This document shows positions 24,441-35,907 of a DNA stretch of 64,000 nucleotides, in pieces. Position numbers and translations under genes: made by a program. The notes under the pieces were generated by a model. That model worked only from the letters and a program-made list of their open reading frames with translations. It was not told the origin of the DNA and ran no database searches. Source of the DNA: Phaseolus vulgaris (taxonomy: Eukaryota > Streptophyta > Magnoliopsida > Fabales > Fabaceae); the NCBI RefSeq assembly GCF_000499845.2, contig NC_023756.2, forward strand, positions 45,709,947-45,773,946. The letters are read 5' to 3'. Positions within the stretch are counted from its first letter, which is position 1, and the number at the start of each line of letters is the position of its first letter.

Positions 24441-25671
24441 TCATTGAGAAGATTGAGGAGAATTTTAATATGATGGTGATATTTAATAATCCAATTTTTT
24501 GTTTTTGTTATTGTTCACACATATTTTTGGGTACACCTTTCTCTCTTGTTGCTGGACATTTTAAGTTTTATCTTGGTTATTTGATTGGTTTTTTATCTTT
24601 AATGAACTGATAATGTTTTATGCTTATATCAATCTAATCAATTAAAAAACCTCAATAGAACCAATTAAGTTAGTTTCACTTTTTTTAATTTAATCACTTA
24701 ACTCAATAAAATCAATATTAATTGATTTTGGTATTAGATTTTCAATTCAAAAAATTATGAATTCAACTCAAATTAACTAATAGTGTGATTTTTTGTATTG
24801 ATTATCATCCTTTCTACACAAAACTTCACTTGGTATTGACCCTAGCTTCTCGTAGACAACACTCTTCAATCAAATATTTTTTATACAAAACATTTCTCTA
24901 TCAAATTTAAATTACCTAGTTATCATGCATAATATGCAAAATGCATCTAAATTTATCATGTCAAGATATTGTCCACTTCATTCTTTTCCATTTTATTATT
25001 GTGGAGTAAAACAGTCTAAAAATTTGATCATTAAAGTATTACCAACCATTGTAATGATGATTAACAAAACATATTACCAAGGTGAAATTTTAGTCTAACT
25101 CAATTTTATAAAACTAATTTGGTAAGGTAAATTTTGTATCCATCTACATATTGTTATTTGACCATATTTCTAGAAGATGTGAGATTTTTAACATGCTCCC
25201 TCCTACCGAGGACATGGAGTATATGGAACCTGATAGCAAGTGACACAATTGGTCTAATAAATCTCATTAGGATAGACACTGATATGATATAATATCATAT
25301 CAAGAAATTAAAATTTAAATCTAACTTAACTTTACAAAAGTGCTTATAAAGTGAGGTTTATGTGTGTGTGTCTTATTTGGTCATATATGTAGAAGATATG
25401 ACATCTCCAAAAGACGTAAATGTGTTAATAGATCCTTGACTGCTTGATTATGGACCTATAAAAAACATTCATATTCACTTCCTATCATACCATCCTATTT
25501 TTGTTTTTTGTTTATTCAACAATCAAACTCCATGTTATAAACTTGGTACAATGAATACCAACCCTTTCACTTTAGAAAAAAAGAAAGGAACCAGTAAAAC
25601 TTAATAATTTGCAACACCTTATAACACAAGCTTTAGAGAGATATGAATATGCCCTTAGTTTCTATCTCAAG

Positions 25672-26460
25672 TGTTAAATTTCATATGTTGTTGCACAATA
25701 CCTCAAGAACAACACAAACATATAAATCAAACCCCAACACCTTATATTCTTTGAAGGCATGTTTCATGATTGTTATCCCAAAGTGAAAATGAAGGACAAT
25801 CTTTATTATTTCACGTAATACTTCACGCCTACATAGATATTTAATGTCTTGAATAACCATTAAAATTTTATCTTTGAACACACATACTCTTCTCATTCTA
25901 TAACTGCTCCAAATAATAGCAAACACAATCTTTTTAAATCCAATTCTTAACTTTACAAATCCCATCATTATGATGCACAAAATGTTGTATGACATAACAA
26001 TGTAGAACCTTACTCAAGTCCACCCATCTTTAATTGATATTCCACACTTCATAGGATTTGTTGCAAGTTTAGAAAATATGTTTAGTTGATTCATCACTGG
26101 AGTTTCAAAAAGGGCACAATAGCTAGTTAGGAAGGAGTAATATATTGGGCTTTTTTAAATTATCCTTAGTTAGGAGTCTATTCCAAAATAGCTTCAAAGA
26201 GAGGCACAAAGCCTTTGGAGGGACTTTGTAGGTCAAGAGCTTCTTCAATGTACCATGTGGTTGGAATTCACCAATTTTTATGGCTTGAATGATATTGTAT
26301 GCAGACTTGGGCAAATAGAGCTTTCTCCCCCATAACCACAACTTCTTTTTATTCCTATGTAGAGATGTATTGACAATTCTCAATATGAGGTCTTCCAACA
26401 CTACCTTCTTCCATTTAAAGATATCCATTCTCCATGTTAGCCTCCACTCTCATATCTCAT
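25672..26460 (-). pseudogene. LINE reverse-transcriptase C-terminal remnant, copy B
   Basis: The minus strand encodes, in order, FKWKKVVLEDLILRIVNTSL, AYNIIQAIKIGEFQPHGTL, KVPPKALCLSLKLFWNRLLT and KDNLKK. The last two are characteristic of the zf-RVT segment of plant LINE ORF2 proteins (NRL.TKDNL). Downstream, after a frame change, FKKIVFAIIWSSYRM and RRVCVFKDK resemble the W..(R/H)RN.. tail that ends such proteins. The longest uninterrupted frames are about 100 codons. Clearest of the three copies for the diagnostic residues. Confidence 0.65.
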
Positions 26461-27489
26461 TTGACTAAAACTCATATTATTGATGTAACTGCTGCTTTGA
26501 AATTAAGAACAACTATAAAATCTCTTTGTCTATGTTTTTTTTTTCTCTTAACCATTTTTCTTCTAAAATTTGTTGCCTTTGTTAAATTATTTGTTATTAT
26601 TTTATTCACTATATACATTTCCCAATCTCTCGATAATATGAAACTATTTCTTTGTATTTGGTGTTCATCACACTATTATTGTGACTTTTGCTATTAATTC
26701 TTAACCACAAGAACTTTACAAGTAGTTGTTTTCTTCTCAAAGGTTGACAAAGAACGTGCAAGTAGTTCTTACGTAGTTCACATTCTTTTTTTTTTAGGAA
26801 TAACATAAAATCTCACAACTATTTTTTCAATTACCTTTTCCTATATCGGTATGTATCATCTTCTATTATAATTTTTTTGTAAATTTGATACTTTGATCAA
26901 ATTAAATATCTTCACATTAAATATAATTAACTCGATCAAAGATTACAATGAATACACAACATTGATGTTTGTTTGCTAATCAAAATAATTTTTTATACAT
27001 TTGAATTCTATGTTTAAAAGATGACTTCTTAATAAAAATCAAAATAATAATGGAATCATGAGATAATATTTTCTCATAATAAAAATTAATCAAAGTGTTA
27101 GTTTGATGTAAAAGTTCTTATAATGACCCTTGATCCATATGAAAGGTGTGTTAATTCTCTACATTAAGTTATTACAATACCATAATTAAAATACCATAAA
27201 TAAGTTTATATATCTTTTCAAATCATGTGACCTATATGCAGTGTGACTATAAACATCCTTCAAATAATGAAATTTTACATTAACTTTATCAAAATAAGTA
27301 ATTTTAAAACTCTAAATTTTAAAACAACTAATTGATTCCGTTCGGATTCTTAGATCGATAATATGAATCTAAATCATTATTATAAATAGTTCATCGTTAA
27401 TAAAAAGAATGTTGAGAAGCAGAATAATAAAATTGAAAATTATAGCAAAAGAGGAAAAAAAATGTACTGCAAATTAATCAAATGCATTT

Positions 27490-29150
27490 TTTTGCTTAAA
27501 GGATTGAAATGTTCACCTCTTATCAGGATAAAGTCTTTGAATGTTTTTTTCTTCACTTATGAAATTTCAATCTCAATCAAATCAATGAAGTACCAAGTAA
27601 TTTTAGGAAAATAATTTCTTAATTACTTGATACTACATTGACTGAATAAGATAGATCTTCAGACAAAATCTAAGAAACAAAAGAATTGTTAAACCTATGA
27701 GAAAAATCTATGGAAAAGACTACAATTCCTAACCTCACTTTGAGTGTATTATTATGTTTTGTTGAGCTATATACACATATATATAGGTCGTAGGTCTAAT
27801 TAAGGTGGTGGATTGAGTCATGAGATTTCCTTAGTTTAGAAAAACAAAATGCAAGGTGACTTGGACATTTCAATCCACCTAGGTGTAGACATGTCTTAGA
27901 TAAACCTTTCTTAGATATATTTGTCTTAGATAGACCTGTCTTAGATAAACATGTTGTCTTAGATAAACATGTTGTCTCAGATAGACCAGTCTCAGATAGA
28001 CCTGTCTCAGATACACCTGTCTCATATACACCTGTCTCAGATACACCTATCTCAGATACACCTATCTCCAATAGACCTGTCTTACATAAATTTGTCTTAC
28101 ATAAACCTGTCTTACATAGACCTGTCTTACATAAACATATCTTGCATAAACTTATTTTAGATAGACCTGTGTAGTTTACATAATTTTTTTTTAAATCATT
28201 ATTGTTTTATAAAATTGTTTGTATGTTAAATATATTTGATTATTAATTTATTCGTAGGTAAATTTAATATATAATTTTATTAATTATAAATTATTTATAT
28301 TTATTTACACATATACGAAAAAAGTTGGATTTTATTTGATTTTCCTTTAACTTTTTTTTTTGCACAATATATTTTATTATTTACTTAAATAAATAATAAA
28401 TAATTAATATTTTAAGTATTTATAATAAAAAAGTATTTAATGTATTTATTTATGTGTTTTTACAGATTAAATTTATATATTTTTTAGAATAATGAATGTA
28501 TTTATAATATGAAGCTATTTAGTGCATATATTTATTAAAAACATGAATGTATCCGTTTTTTCTAATAAATTATACATTAATAAATTCAAATTCAGTGCAT
28601 AGTATATTAATTATTTATTATATTTAATAAGTATAGTAAATGATATTATTAATGTTTATGTAAATACTAATAAAAAATAAATTTATTAAATATTTATATT
28701 TAATATGTCTTTTATAATATGAAAGTATTTAATTATGTATTTATAATTTTTACATGTCTTTATTAGAAGTTTGTATGTATTTACTCTTTGATGAAAATAT
28801 TTATTAAAGACATGTATTTATCTGGTTTTAATGAATGATAAATTTAATTTACACATTTAAGTATTTATATATTTATTAATGTTAAAAATAGATATTAAAT
28901 GTTTAATTGTTCTATGTAACATTGAAGGCCTATATATATTATGCAAAACTCATCAACAAAATGAAATAAGGCACTCAAAGTAAGTGGTAGAATTGGGATT
29001 TGTCCTTTCATTTATATGTGAAGATCTATCTTAATCAGTCATTGAAGTATCAAGTAATTTTACAATAGAATTTATTGTTTAAAATTACTTGGTACTTCCT
29101 TGACCTGATTGAGATTTGATATTTCACTTAGTAGGAAGCATTCAAAGTGT
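27490..29150. mobile_element. Inverted-repeat element enclosing a minisatellite, copy C
   Basis: Left arm about 27533-27795, right arm about 28925-29145. The arms pair over AAGTACCAAGTAATTTTAGG / AATTACTTGGTACTTCCTTG and over the TATATATAGGTCG / GGCCTATATATAT ends, so the full arm is about 250 bp. The minisatellite between them has about 19 units and the AT-rich spacer about 750 bp. Non-coding. Confidence 0.65.
27884..28172. repeat. 15-bp minisatellite, copy C (~19 units)
   Basis: Same 15-bp consensus as the arrays at 15055 and 22889. Two units near 27945-27975 carry an extra CATGTTG, giving local phase breaks. Confidence 0.87.
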
Positions 29151-29436
29151 TCATTGAGAAGATTGAGGAGAATTTTAATATGATGGTGATCTCTAATAAT
29201 CCAATTTTGTGTTTTTGTTTTTGTTATTGTTCACACATAGTTTTTGGTACACCTTTCTCTCTTGTTGCTGGAAATTTTAATTTTTATCTTGGTTATTTGA
29301 TTGGTTTTTTTTTATCTTTAATGAACTAATGATGTTTTATACTTATATCAATCTAATCAATTAAAAATCCTTAATAGAACCAATTAAATTAGTTTCACTT
29401 TTTAATTTAATCACTTAAGTGAATATAATTAATATT

Positions 29437-29468
29437 CGCACACGCACACACACACACGCAGACACACA
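29437..29468. repeat. (CA)n microsatellite at a deletion junction
   Basis: Impure run of CA repeats, interrupted by G. To its left the sequence matches copy A up to about 16630; to its right it resumes at the equivalent of about 17490. Confidence 0.85.
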
Positions 29469-29469
29469 G

Positions 29470-30260
29470 TGTTAAATGTCATATGTTGTTGCCTAATACC
29501 TCAAGAACAACACAAATATATAAATCAAACCCCAACACCTTATATTCTTTGAAGGCATGTTTCATGATTGCTATCCCAGAGTGAAAATGAAGGACAATCT
29601 TTATTATTTCACGTAATACTTCACGCCTACATAGATATTTAATGTATTGAATAACCATTAAAAGTTTATCTTTGAACACACATATTATTCTCATCTATAA
29701 ATGCTTCAAATCATAGCAAACACAATCTTTTTCAATCCAAATTCTTAACTTTACCGATCCCACCATTATGATGCACAAAATGTTGTATGACATAACAATG
29801 TAGAACCTTACCCAAGCCCACCCATCTTAAACTGATATTCCACACTTCATAGGATTTGTTGCAAGTTTAGAAAATATGTTTAGTTGATTCATCACTGGAG
29901 TTTCAAAAAGGGCACAATAGCTAGTTAGGAGGGAGTAATATACTGGGCTTTTTTAAATTATCCTTAGTTAAGAGTCTATTCCAAAATAACTTCAAAGAGA
30001 GGCACAAAGCCTTTGGAGGGACTTTGTAGGTCAAGAGCTTCTTCAATGTACCATGTGGTTGGAGTTCACCAATTTTTATGGCTTGAATGATATTGTATGC
30101 AAATTTGGGCAAATACAACTTCCTCCCCCCTAACCACATCTTCTTTTTATTCCTATGTAGAGATGTATTGACAATTCTCAATACGAGGTCCTCCAACACT
30201 GCCTTCTTCCATTTAAAGATATTCATTCTCCGTGTTAGCCTCCACTCTCATATCTCATTT
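29470..30260 (-). pseudogene. LINE reverse-transcriptase C-terminal remnant, copy C
   Basis: Same fragment as at 25672-26460. On the minus strand it shows FKWKKAVLEDLVLRIVNTSL, AYNIIQAIKIGELQPHGTL and KVPPKALCLSLKLFWNRLLT followed by KDNLKK. Then, after frame breaks, come RIICVFKDKLLMVIQYIKYL and the tail. It contains stops and shifts and cannot be functional. Confidence 0.62.
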
Positions 30261-32575
30261 GACCAAAACTCATATTATTGATGTAACTGCTGCTTTGAAA
30301 TTAGGAACAACTATAAAATCTCTTTGTCTATTTATTTTTTCTTAACCATTTTTGTTCTTAAATTTGGTGTCTTTGTTAAATTATTTGTTATTATTTTATT
30401 CACTATATATTTTTCCCAATATCTCGATAAGATGAAACTATTTCTTTGTATTTGGTGTTCATCACACTATTATAGTGACTTTTGCTATTAATTCTTAACC
30501 ACAAGAACTTTACATGTAGTTGCTTCCTTCTCAAAGGTTGACAAAGAATGTGCAAGTAGTTCTTACTTAATTCACATTTTTTTTTAGGAATAACATAGAA
30601 TCTCACAACTATTTTTTCAATTACCTTTTCCTATGTCGGTATGTATCATCTTCTATTATAATTTTTTTGTAAATTTGATGCTTTGATCAAATTAAATATC
30701 TTCACATTAAATATAATTAACTCGATCAAAGATTACAAATGAACACACAACATTGATGTTTGTTTGCTAATTAAAATAACTTTTTTATACATTTGAATTC
30801 TATGTTTAAAAGAAGACTTCTTAATAAAAATCAAAATAATAATGGAATCATGAAAATAATATTTTCTCGTAATAAAAATTAATCAAGTGTTAGTTTGATG
30901 TAGAAACCTCATAGGTTAATTTTTTAGTTTATTTATTACCAACATAATCTTATTTATTGAAGAAAGAATCCTCAAATTATTATAACCAAAAGTTGAAATC
31001 AATAAATCTACAACTAGGTGGAGATAGATTAGAATAATTCTTTTTTTGTAAATCTTACATTACAGAAGCTATCAATTTATTTTGGATGTAAATAAGTTTA
31101 TTTTAATAAACATATACGACTTATGTTTTTTTTTAATAAGATTACTTATTTTATAATTTTCAATTTATTTATTGTTTTTTTATGAGGCAATAAATTCTCC
31201 CAATCATTAAACAAAAGAAAAAAAAAATTGTGTCATTAAAATGACATCTCCCTCGTGCATTACCTTCCAACATATACAAACTTCCTACTATTTTATATAG
31301 AGCATTAAGTATACATAAATAAGATGTCATTAACCCTCTCCTAACAACAATTACAACAATAAAAAGTGTATTCTCTGTCATCCAATTTAACAAGCTTGAT
31401 AATTAGATTATGTCTCCATTTTATGTTGTTGATGCTTTGTTTGAAGTTCCCAAAAAAAACTTTCTTTCCATAGATGTCCAATAGGTCTTGCCTTTCCTTT
31501 TGAATTTGTTTGGGTAGATTTCCCATGGCTAATGAAAATTAGCCGCCTCCTAGAGATTTGTTGTTTCTAACTCTCCTCCTTGTCATGCATATGCTTTGAT
31601 ATTTGCAACAAAGAAACTTCCTTCCCTCGATTGAAATACTGATACAATGTATGTCCTATATCCCTACAGAACAATGGCCAGGGAGAAAAAAATGTAACAA
31701 TACTTGTTTCTCTAATGTACATATTCTTACTTAATGAATGTCATTTTCTACACTATCCTAACCTCTCCTTTTAAATTCAGGCTATTGATAACATTTTAAG
31801 TTAAAATTTAGAAAATTCGTCAAAATGTAACAATGTAAGCCAATAGTTTTACTCACTATCTTGGCCAAAATTATCCATTTAGGCATCAGTCTGAGTAGGA
31901 GAAACAAACTTTTTTGTTCTTATGTGTTATCAAGGTCCATGCTTTTAATTTCTCTTAGTGATCTTTTAGATCACTCTCTAGACAATTCTTTGTCTTAGTC
32001 ATGAGTAGTTGTTTGTTAAAGAATACTTGGTGGGTTAGTCATAAGTGATTATGATACAAAAGAGTACTTAGGTTTTTAACTAGAAGTGATTTTGTTTCGA
32101 AACAATACTTGATGTGTTAGCCAAGAGTGACTACAATCTGAAAGAATATTTGTGTTGTAACTTGCATTGTCACTCTTCATAGTTACACTCAATAAGTTAG
32201 TTTAGAATTGGACATAGTTTGCACTATGAACGAACCAATATAAAAACTTGAAAGTATATTCTTCTTTTCCTTATCCTTTTAAAATTTCATGCTATTTTAT
32301 GAGTGCTAACTTATGAAGGAAAATTTTTGAAATCAAATTTTTTGAAGATATTTCACAGATGGTCTATTAATTTAAAAACTATTGTTTGTATGTACATCAC
32401 CTCACCTGATGAAATTAGTACATATATGCAAAAATAAATTAAAATACAATTCAACCTCTACCTTTTGTGTTTTAACCTATTTTCTTAATTTACATTAATT
32501 ATTCAAAAATATTTTTGTTAGATTATTTTTTGTCAACTTTTCCATCCATGTTAATTGCCAGATTTTCTGTTAATT

Positions 32576-33912
32576 GATATTGGGAAAAAAATTCTTAATC
32601 AAAGTTAGCCCCTAACTTTCCCACACAACATTAGAAAAAGAATTAATAATAGGAACATCCATTGAAAAATATTGATTGAGCCAAAAAAATCCCCACAAAT
32701 ATTATCAAATTAAATTTTGGCTGATATTGATAAATAGATAACTTTATCGAGATGGGTTAATAAAAAAAATATCAACAATTATTTTAGATGGATCCCAATT
32801 CTATCATGTTTATACTCGACCACCTTATACAAATTAAGGAAATTCTCTTTGTATTTTTATAATTTTTTTATGCTTCTCCATAAATATGAAAATTACTACT
32901 TTATCTTTTTGGTTTATGAAAAAATGATTTTATAATTGTGTAATCTGAAAGTTATTTTTTATGTGAAAATAAAGCTTTCAAATTATATAATTTATGTGCC
33001 ATTTTTAGATGAAAAACAATTTTTGCATTAGTAATCGAAAGTGTTTTTTAATTGCATAATCCATAAGATATTTTTTAACTTTTGAATATATGATTTGAAT
33101 TTTTTTATATATAAAAAATAATTTTTAAATTGCATAATCTAAATATTTACTTTCTTACTTAAAATACCAACAATAATCCCAATAAATAACCACAAAAACG
33201 ATAATGAGAAGAGTATAGATAAAAAAAAGTGACAACAACCAAAAGTAAAAACAAAGAGTGAAAGAAACAATTTGATTTTTTAATAAAGATGGGTAAGCGA
33301 AATAAGCCTGACCCAATTTATCACTCTACCAAATAATATAATATACGATAAAAAATTAAAAAAATATTTCTAAATATTTTTCTTCAAAAACATATAAAAT
33401 TATAACAAAAATTGATGAGACGACCATTCTCAATTTAGACGTTTCCTTCTTCTTCTTTTTTTCTAAATGAATTTAGACCTTTTCTGTAAAACATACCGAC
33501 ATTCAAATTTATTTTTTATTTTTTAAATATCTATATTTGTCTTACATTATATATTTATATATTTTATTTACATTTAATTTTTTGTCTTGTTCTTTAATCT
33601 CACATTACATATATAAAATTTAATTAAGAATAATATATACTTTATACTAACTTTATAGTATATATTTTAACAATCAAGAGAGTTTCTAAAAAATAAGAAT
33701 AAACTATCAATTTGGGTACTAATACAATTATTAAAAGAAATAGATTATAAGTAATTTATTAAAAATAATAAATTGTTAAATGGTTCTTGAATTTTATTAA
33801 TTTCATGGTAGAAGGAACTTTCTTGGATTTGGTACCATTGACGATCAACGTTGTGGTGGATTTTGCGTGAATTGGCAACGTAGGAGGAACCTCTTTGGAA
33901 CACGACACAGCC
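32576..33912. other. AT-rich intergenic spacer, no gene seen
   Basis: No credible coding frame. About 32900-33150 has several imperfect ~50-bp repeats built on ATTGCATAATC(T/C) words, reminiscent of the internal subrepeats of the Mutator-like elements near 47 and 53 kb, but without recognisable terminal inverted repeats. The promoter of the gene starting at 33913 should lie at the right end; no clear TATA box stands out. Confidence 0.5.
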
Positions 33913-35139
33913 ATGAATGTGATCTTTCTTAGAAGCCTGTCCTTCCACGCGCGCCGTCTTCGGCTTTCGCCCACTGCTTCCATATTCTCTTTTACTGCAC
34001 CCACCTCCTTCTCTTCTCGCTCCAATGCTCCTGACAAACCCCACTCCGTCATTGAAGATATAAGCAACGAAGGTAACACCCATCTTCGCACTTTCGCAAT
34101 TCACTTCCTCAATTTCTGCTCTTTTTTTTTCTTCTTCTTAATTAATTGGGTGCCTTTCATGTGTTTGATATAATGCTTCTGTGAACACTTACCCCAATCA
34201 ATCTTATTCTTTATTATTAGATGTTGGTTTATTTGTGTTGTGAATTTATAATGCGAATTAATAAAAAAAAAAATCTTCTATTGGAAATCGTACTATATAT
34301 GATTATTAGCTTATCTTTGGTTGGAAGAAACAAAAAAAAAAAAGCACGGATAACAATAATTTTTCTTCTGTTTGATTGGAGAGAAAGTAGAAGGAGAAAA
34401 AAAAAAAAGAGAAAATTCAAATTGTCAAATAAAATAAAAAAGTCTCCTTTCTTTCATTTTCTCTTTAGTTCAAATTTTTATTTTCTTCCATCTGCCTTCT
34501 ATCGAACTAAAAGGGTTATGGGAAAGTAGTTTATATGAAAGTTAACAAATTTTATCATAATATGAAATTTTTTAGTTATTTAACAATGTAAGTGTTTATA
34601 TATATTTTTTCTCATTATTATGTGAAATTCATGGGAGTTTTACTAAATGAACTTTGGGACGATATAAGTTTATTGATACAAGTGTGTTAACATAATTTGT
34701 TTGATAAGGATGGGGGTAACACTTGGTATTATGAAATAACGTTTAATGGAAATGCCAACTGATTGAAAGAGGTAGTTTGGATTTTAATCATTGGTTTCAA
34801 ATTTTGATCTTTTGAGTCTTTGCTAAAAGGAAATTTATTTTGTGTGTTTGGGTTAAAGAGTTGAAGAGGCGTGTCGCAAAGCTTCAAGAGGGTGATGCTG
34901 AGGCGATTCCTTCTGTGTTTGAAGCTGTATTGCAGAGGTATTTAGTGGGGAAGCCTATAGAAGCTGACGAGGAGTTGATGAAGGAAATTCTAGGGAAACG
35001 TTCATTGTCGGAAGATGATGAGGAGGAGTTTGATTCTGATTGGGAGGACATAGATGACCCTGAAAATGAAGATGAAGATATTATTGATCTTGGGTTTGAA
35101 AGAAGGACTGCAATTGATGAAGCAAAGAAGAAGAGATGA
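33913..35139 (+). CDS. Small acidic-tailed protein, probably organelle-targeted (unnamed plant family)
   Basis: Two exons, 33913-34072 and 34859-35139, joined by a phase-1 intron with GT at 34073 and AG at 34857-34858. They encode about 146 aa. The first ATG of the frame is used. Residues 1-45 are rich in Arg, Ser, Phe and Ala with few acids, like a mitochondrial or plastid targeting peptide. Residues 54-95 form a likely helical segment (ELKRRVAKLQEGDAEAIPSV onwards). The rest is strongly acidic (EDDEEEFDSDWEDIDDPENE) with a basic end, EAKKKR. I do not recognise a named family. The splice-joined reading is smooth and the composition gene-like, so this is probably a real gene. It is convergent with the PPR gene to its right. 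Confidence 0.78.
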
Positions 35140-35907
35140 TATAAGTCTGCAACTGCGCAGCGACAATCAAGATTTCAAAACTACCTTGGATTGTTTGTGA
35201 TCTGGAGATGCCTTTGGACTGCTGTTGTTAAACTATATGGTGCTCGTTTTAATTCTTTGGATGTAGTGGTTTTTACCTTCTGCTAATCTTTTGTCATGAT
35301 TAGAAATTTTAGAATTTTGTATTGAATCTGAACTGAGAAATTAACTTACATCATACATTAATAAACTTACTAGGTACTGTAAATGTTGTTCTCAAATCAT
35401 ATTTAGGTAATGCACGTAATATAATGTAAATTAGTAAAGTAAAACTCCACATTTGATTGGAAAACAGCAATATTGTTTTCAGATTATGCTCAGTCATTTT
35501 CAGCCAACAAATGGCATTGCATATTATTCAATTCCATCACCAGATGTTTACAAGGGAAACTACATTGTTCATTAAACATGCGGTGAAGATTCTATTGACA
35601 AGATGCCAAACATTCTTTAGAAGAGTTTCAAATCTAAAACTGAAAGCAACTAGAGTTTTCCTTGTATGTCCCTTGCAACTGTCCCAAAACACTTTGTTGA
35701 TATGAATAAGAACGATTTCATCACAGGCTACAGAGCGGCATATATAACCTAAATAACAACATATAAGTGCCTAGCACTTATGGAGTGATGGTTGACCAGA
35801 AATTATATCACATGCAACTGCAATTGATTGCTGCACTATTGTTTAACAAGGCAATGTGCAGATTTTATCACATAAGCATATATGCTTCTGCTCATAATTC
35901 AAGGAAT
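35140..35907. other. Spacer between two convergent genes
   Basis: About 770 bp between two facing stop codons. It should hold both 3' UTRs. AT-rich stretches with AATAAA-like words occur near 35360; nothing else is seen. Confidence 0.6.

Larger units (their letters stand above)
21940..27303. repeat. Duplicon copy B
   Basis: Second copy of the segment also found at 14525-21060 and 27304-32575. It begins with the TACTATTAAACTTTATACAT block, follows copy A through the minisatellite, the AT-rich stretch and the LINE remnant, then jumps at about 27105 from sequence equivalent to 18975 in A to sequence equivalent to 20862 in A, a deletion of roughly 1.9 kb. Its minisatellite is twice as long as in the other copies. 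Its start has been duplicated locally (see 21859-22374). Confidence 0.85.
27304..32575. repeat. Duplicon copy C
   Basis: Third copy. It joins copy B directly at about 27304, within an AATTTTAAAACTCTAAAT stretch. It keeps the inverted-repeat element, the LINE remnant and the distal part (about 30890-32575) equivalent to 18960-20600 in A. It lacks about 0.85-1 kb equivalent to 16630-17490 in A; a short (CA)n run at about 29437-29468 sits at that junction. Similarity to A stops at about 32575. Confidence 0.83.

Noticed and set aside
15202..28160. Frames encoding pentapeptide repeats such as SQIDLSQIDL or SETGVSETGL, resembling repeat proteins
   Set aside because: A 15-bp minisatellite keeps all frames open. 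The frames occur on both strands, stop at the array edge and have no gene context.
31169..31526. Minus-strand frames at 31169-31393 and 31341-31526 as further LINE coding
   Set aside because: They resemble no domain I can name and are short. They may belong to the LINE upstream region, but I cannot support it.
33745..34104. Two ~110-codon minus frames antisense to exon 1 of the gene at 33913
   Set aside because: Shadow of the coding exon; composition is a reflection of the plus-strand exon, with no splice or start context.
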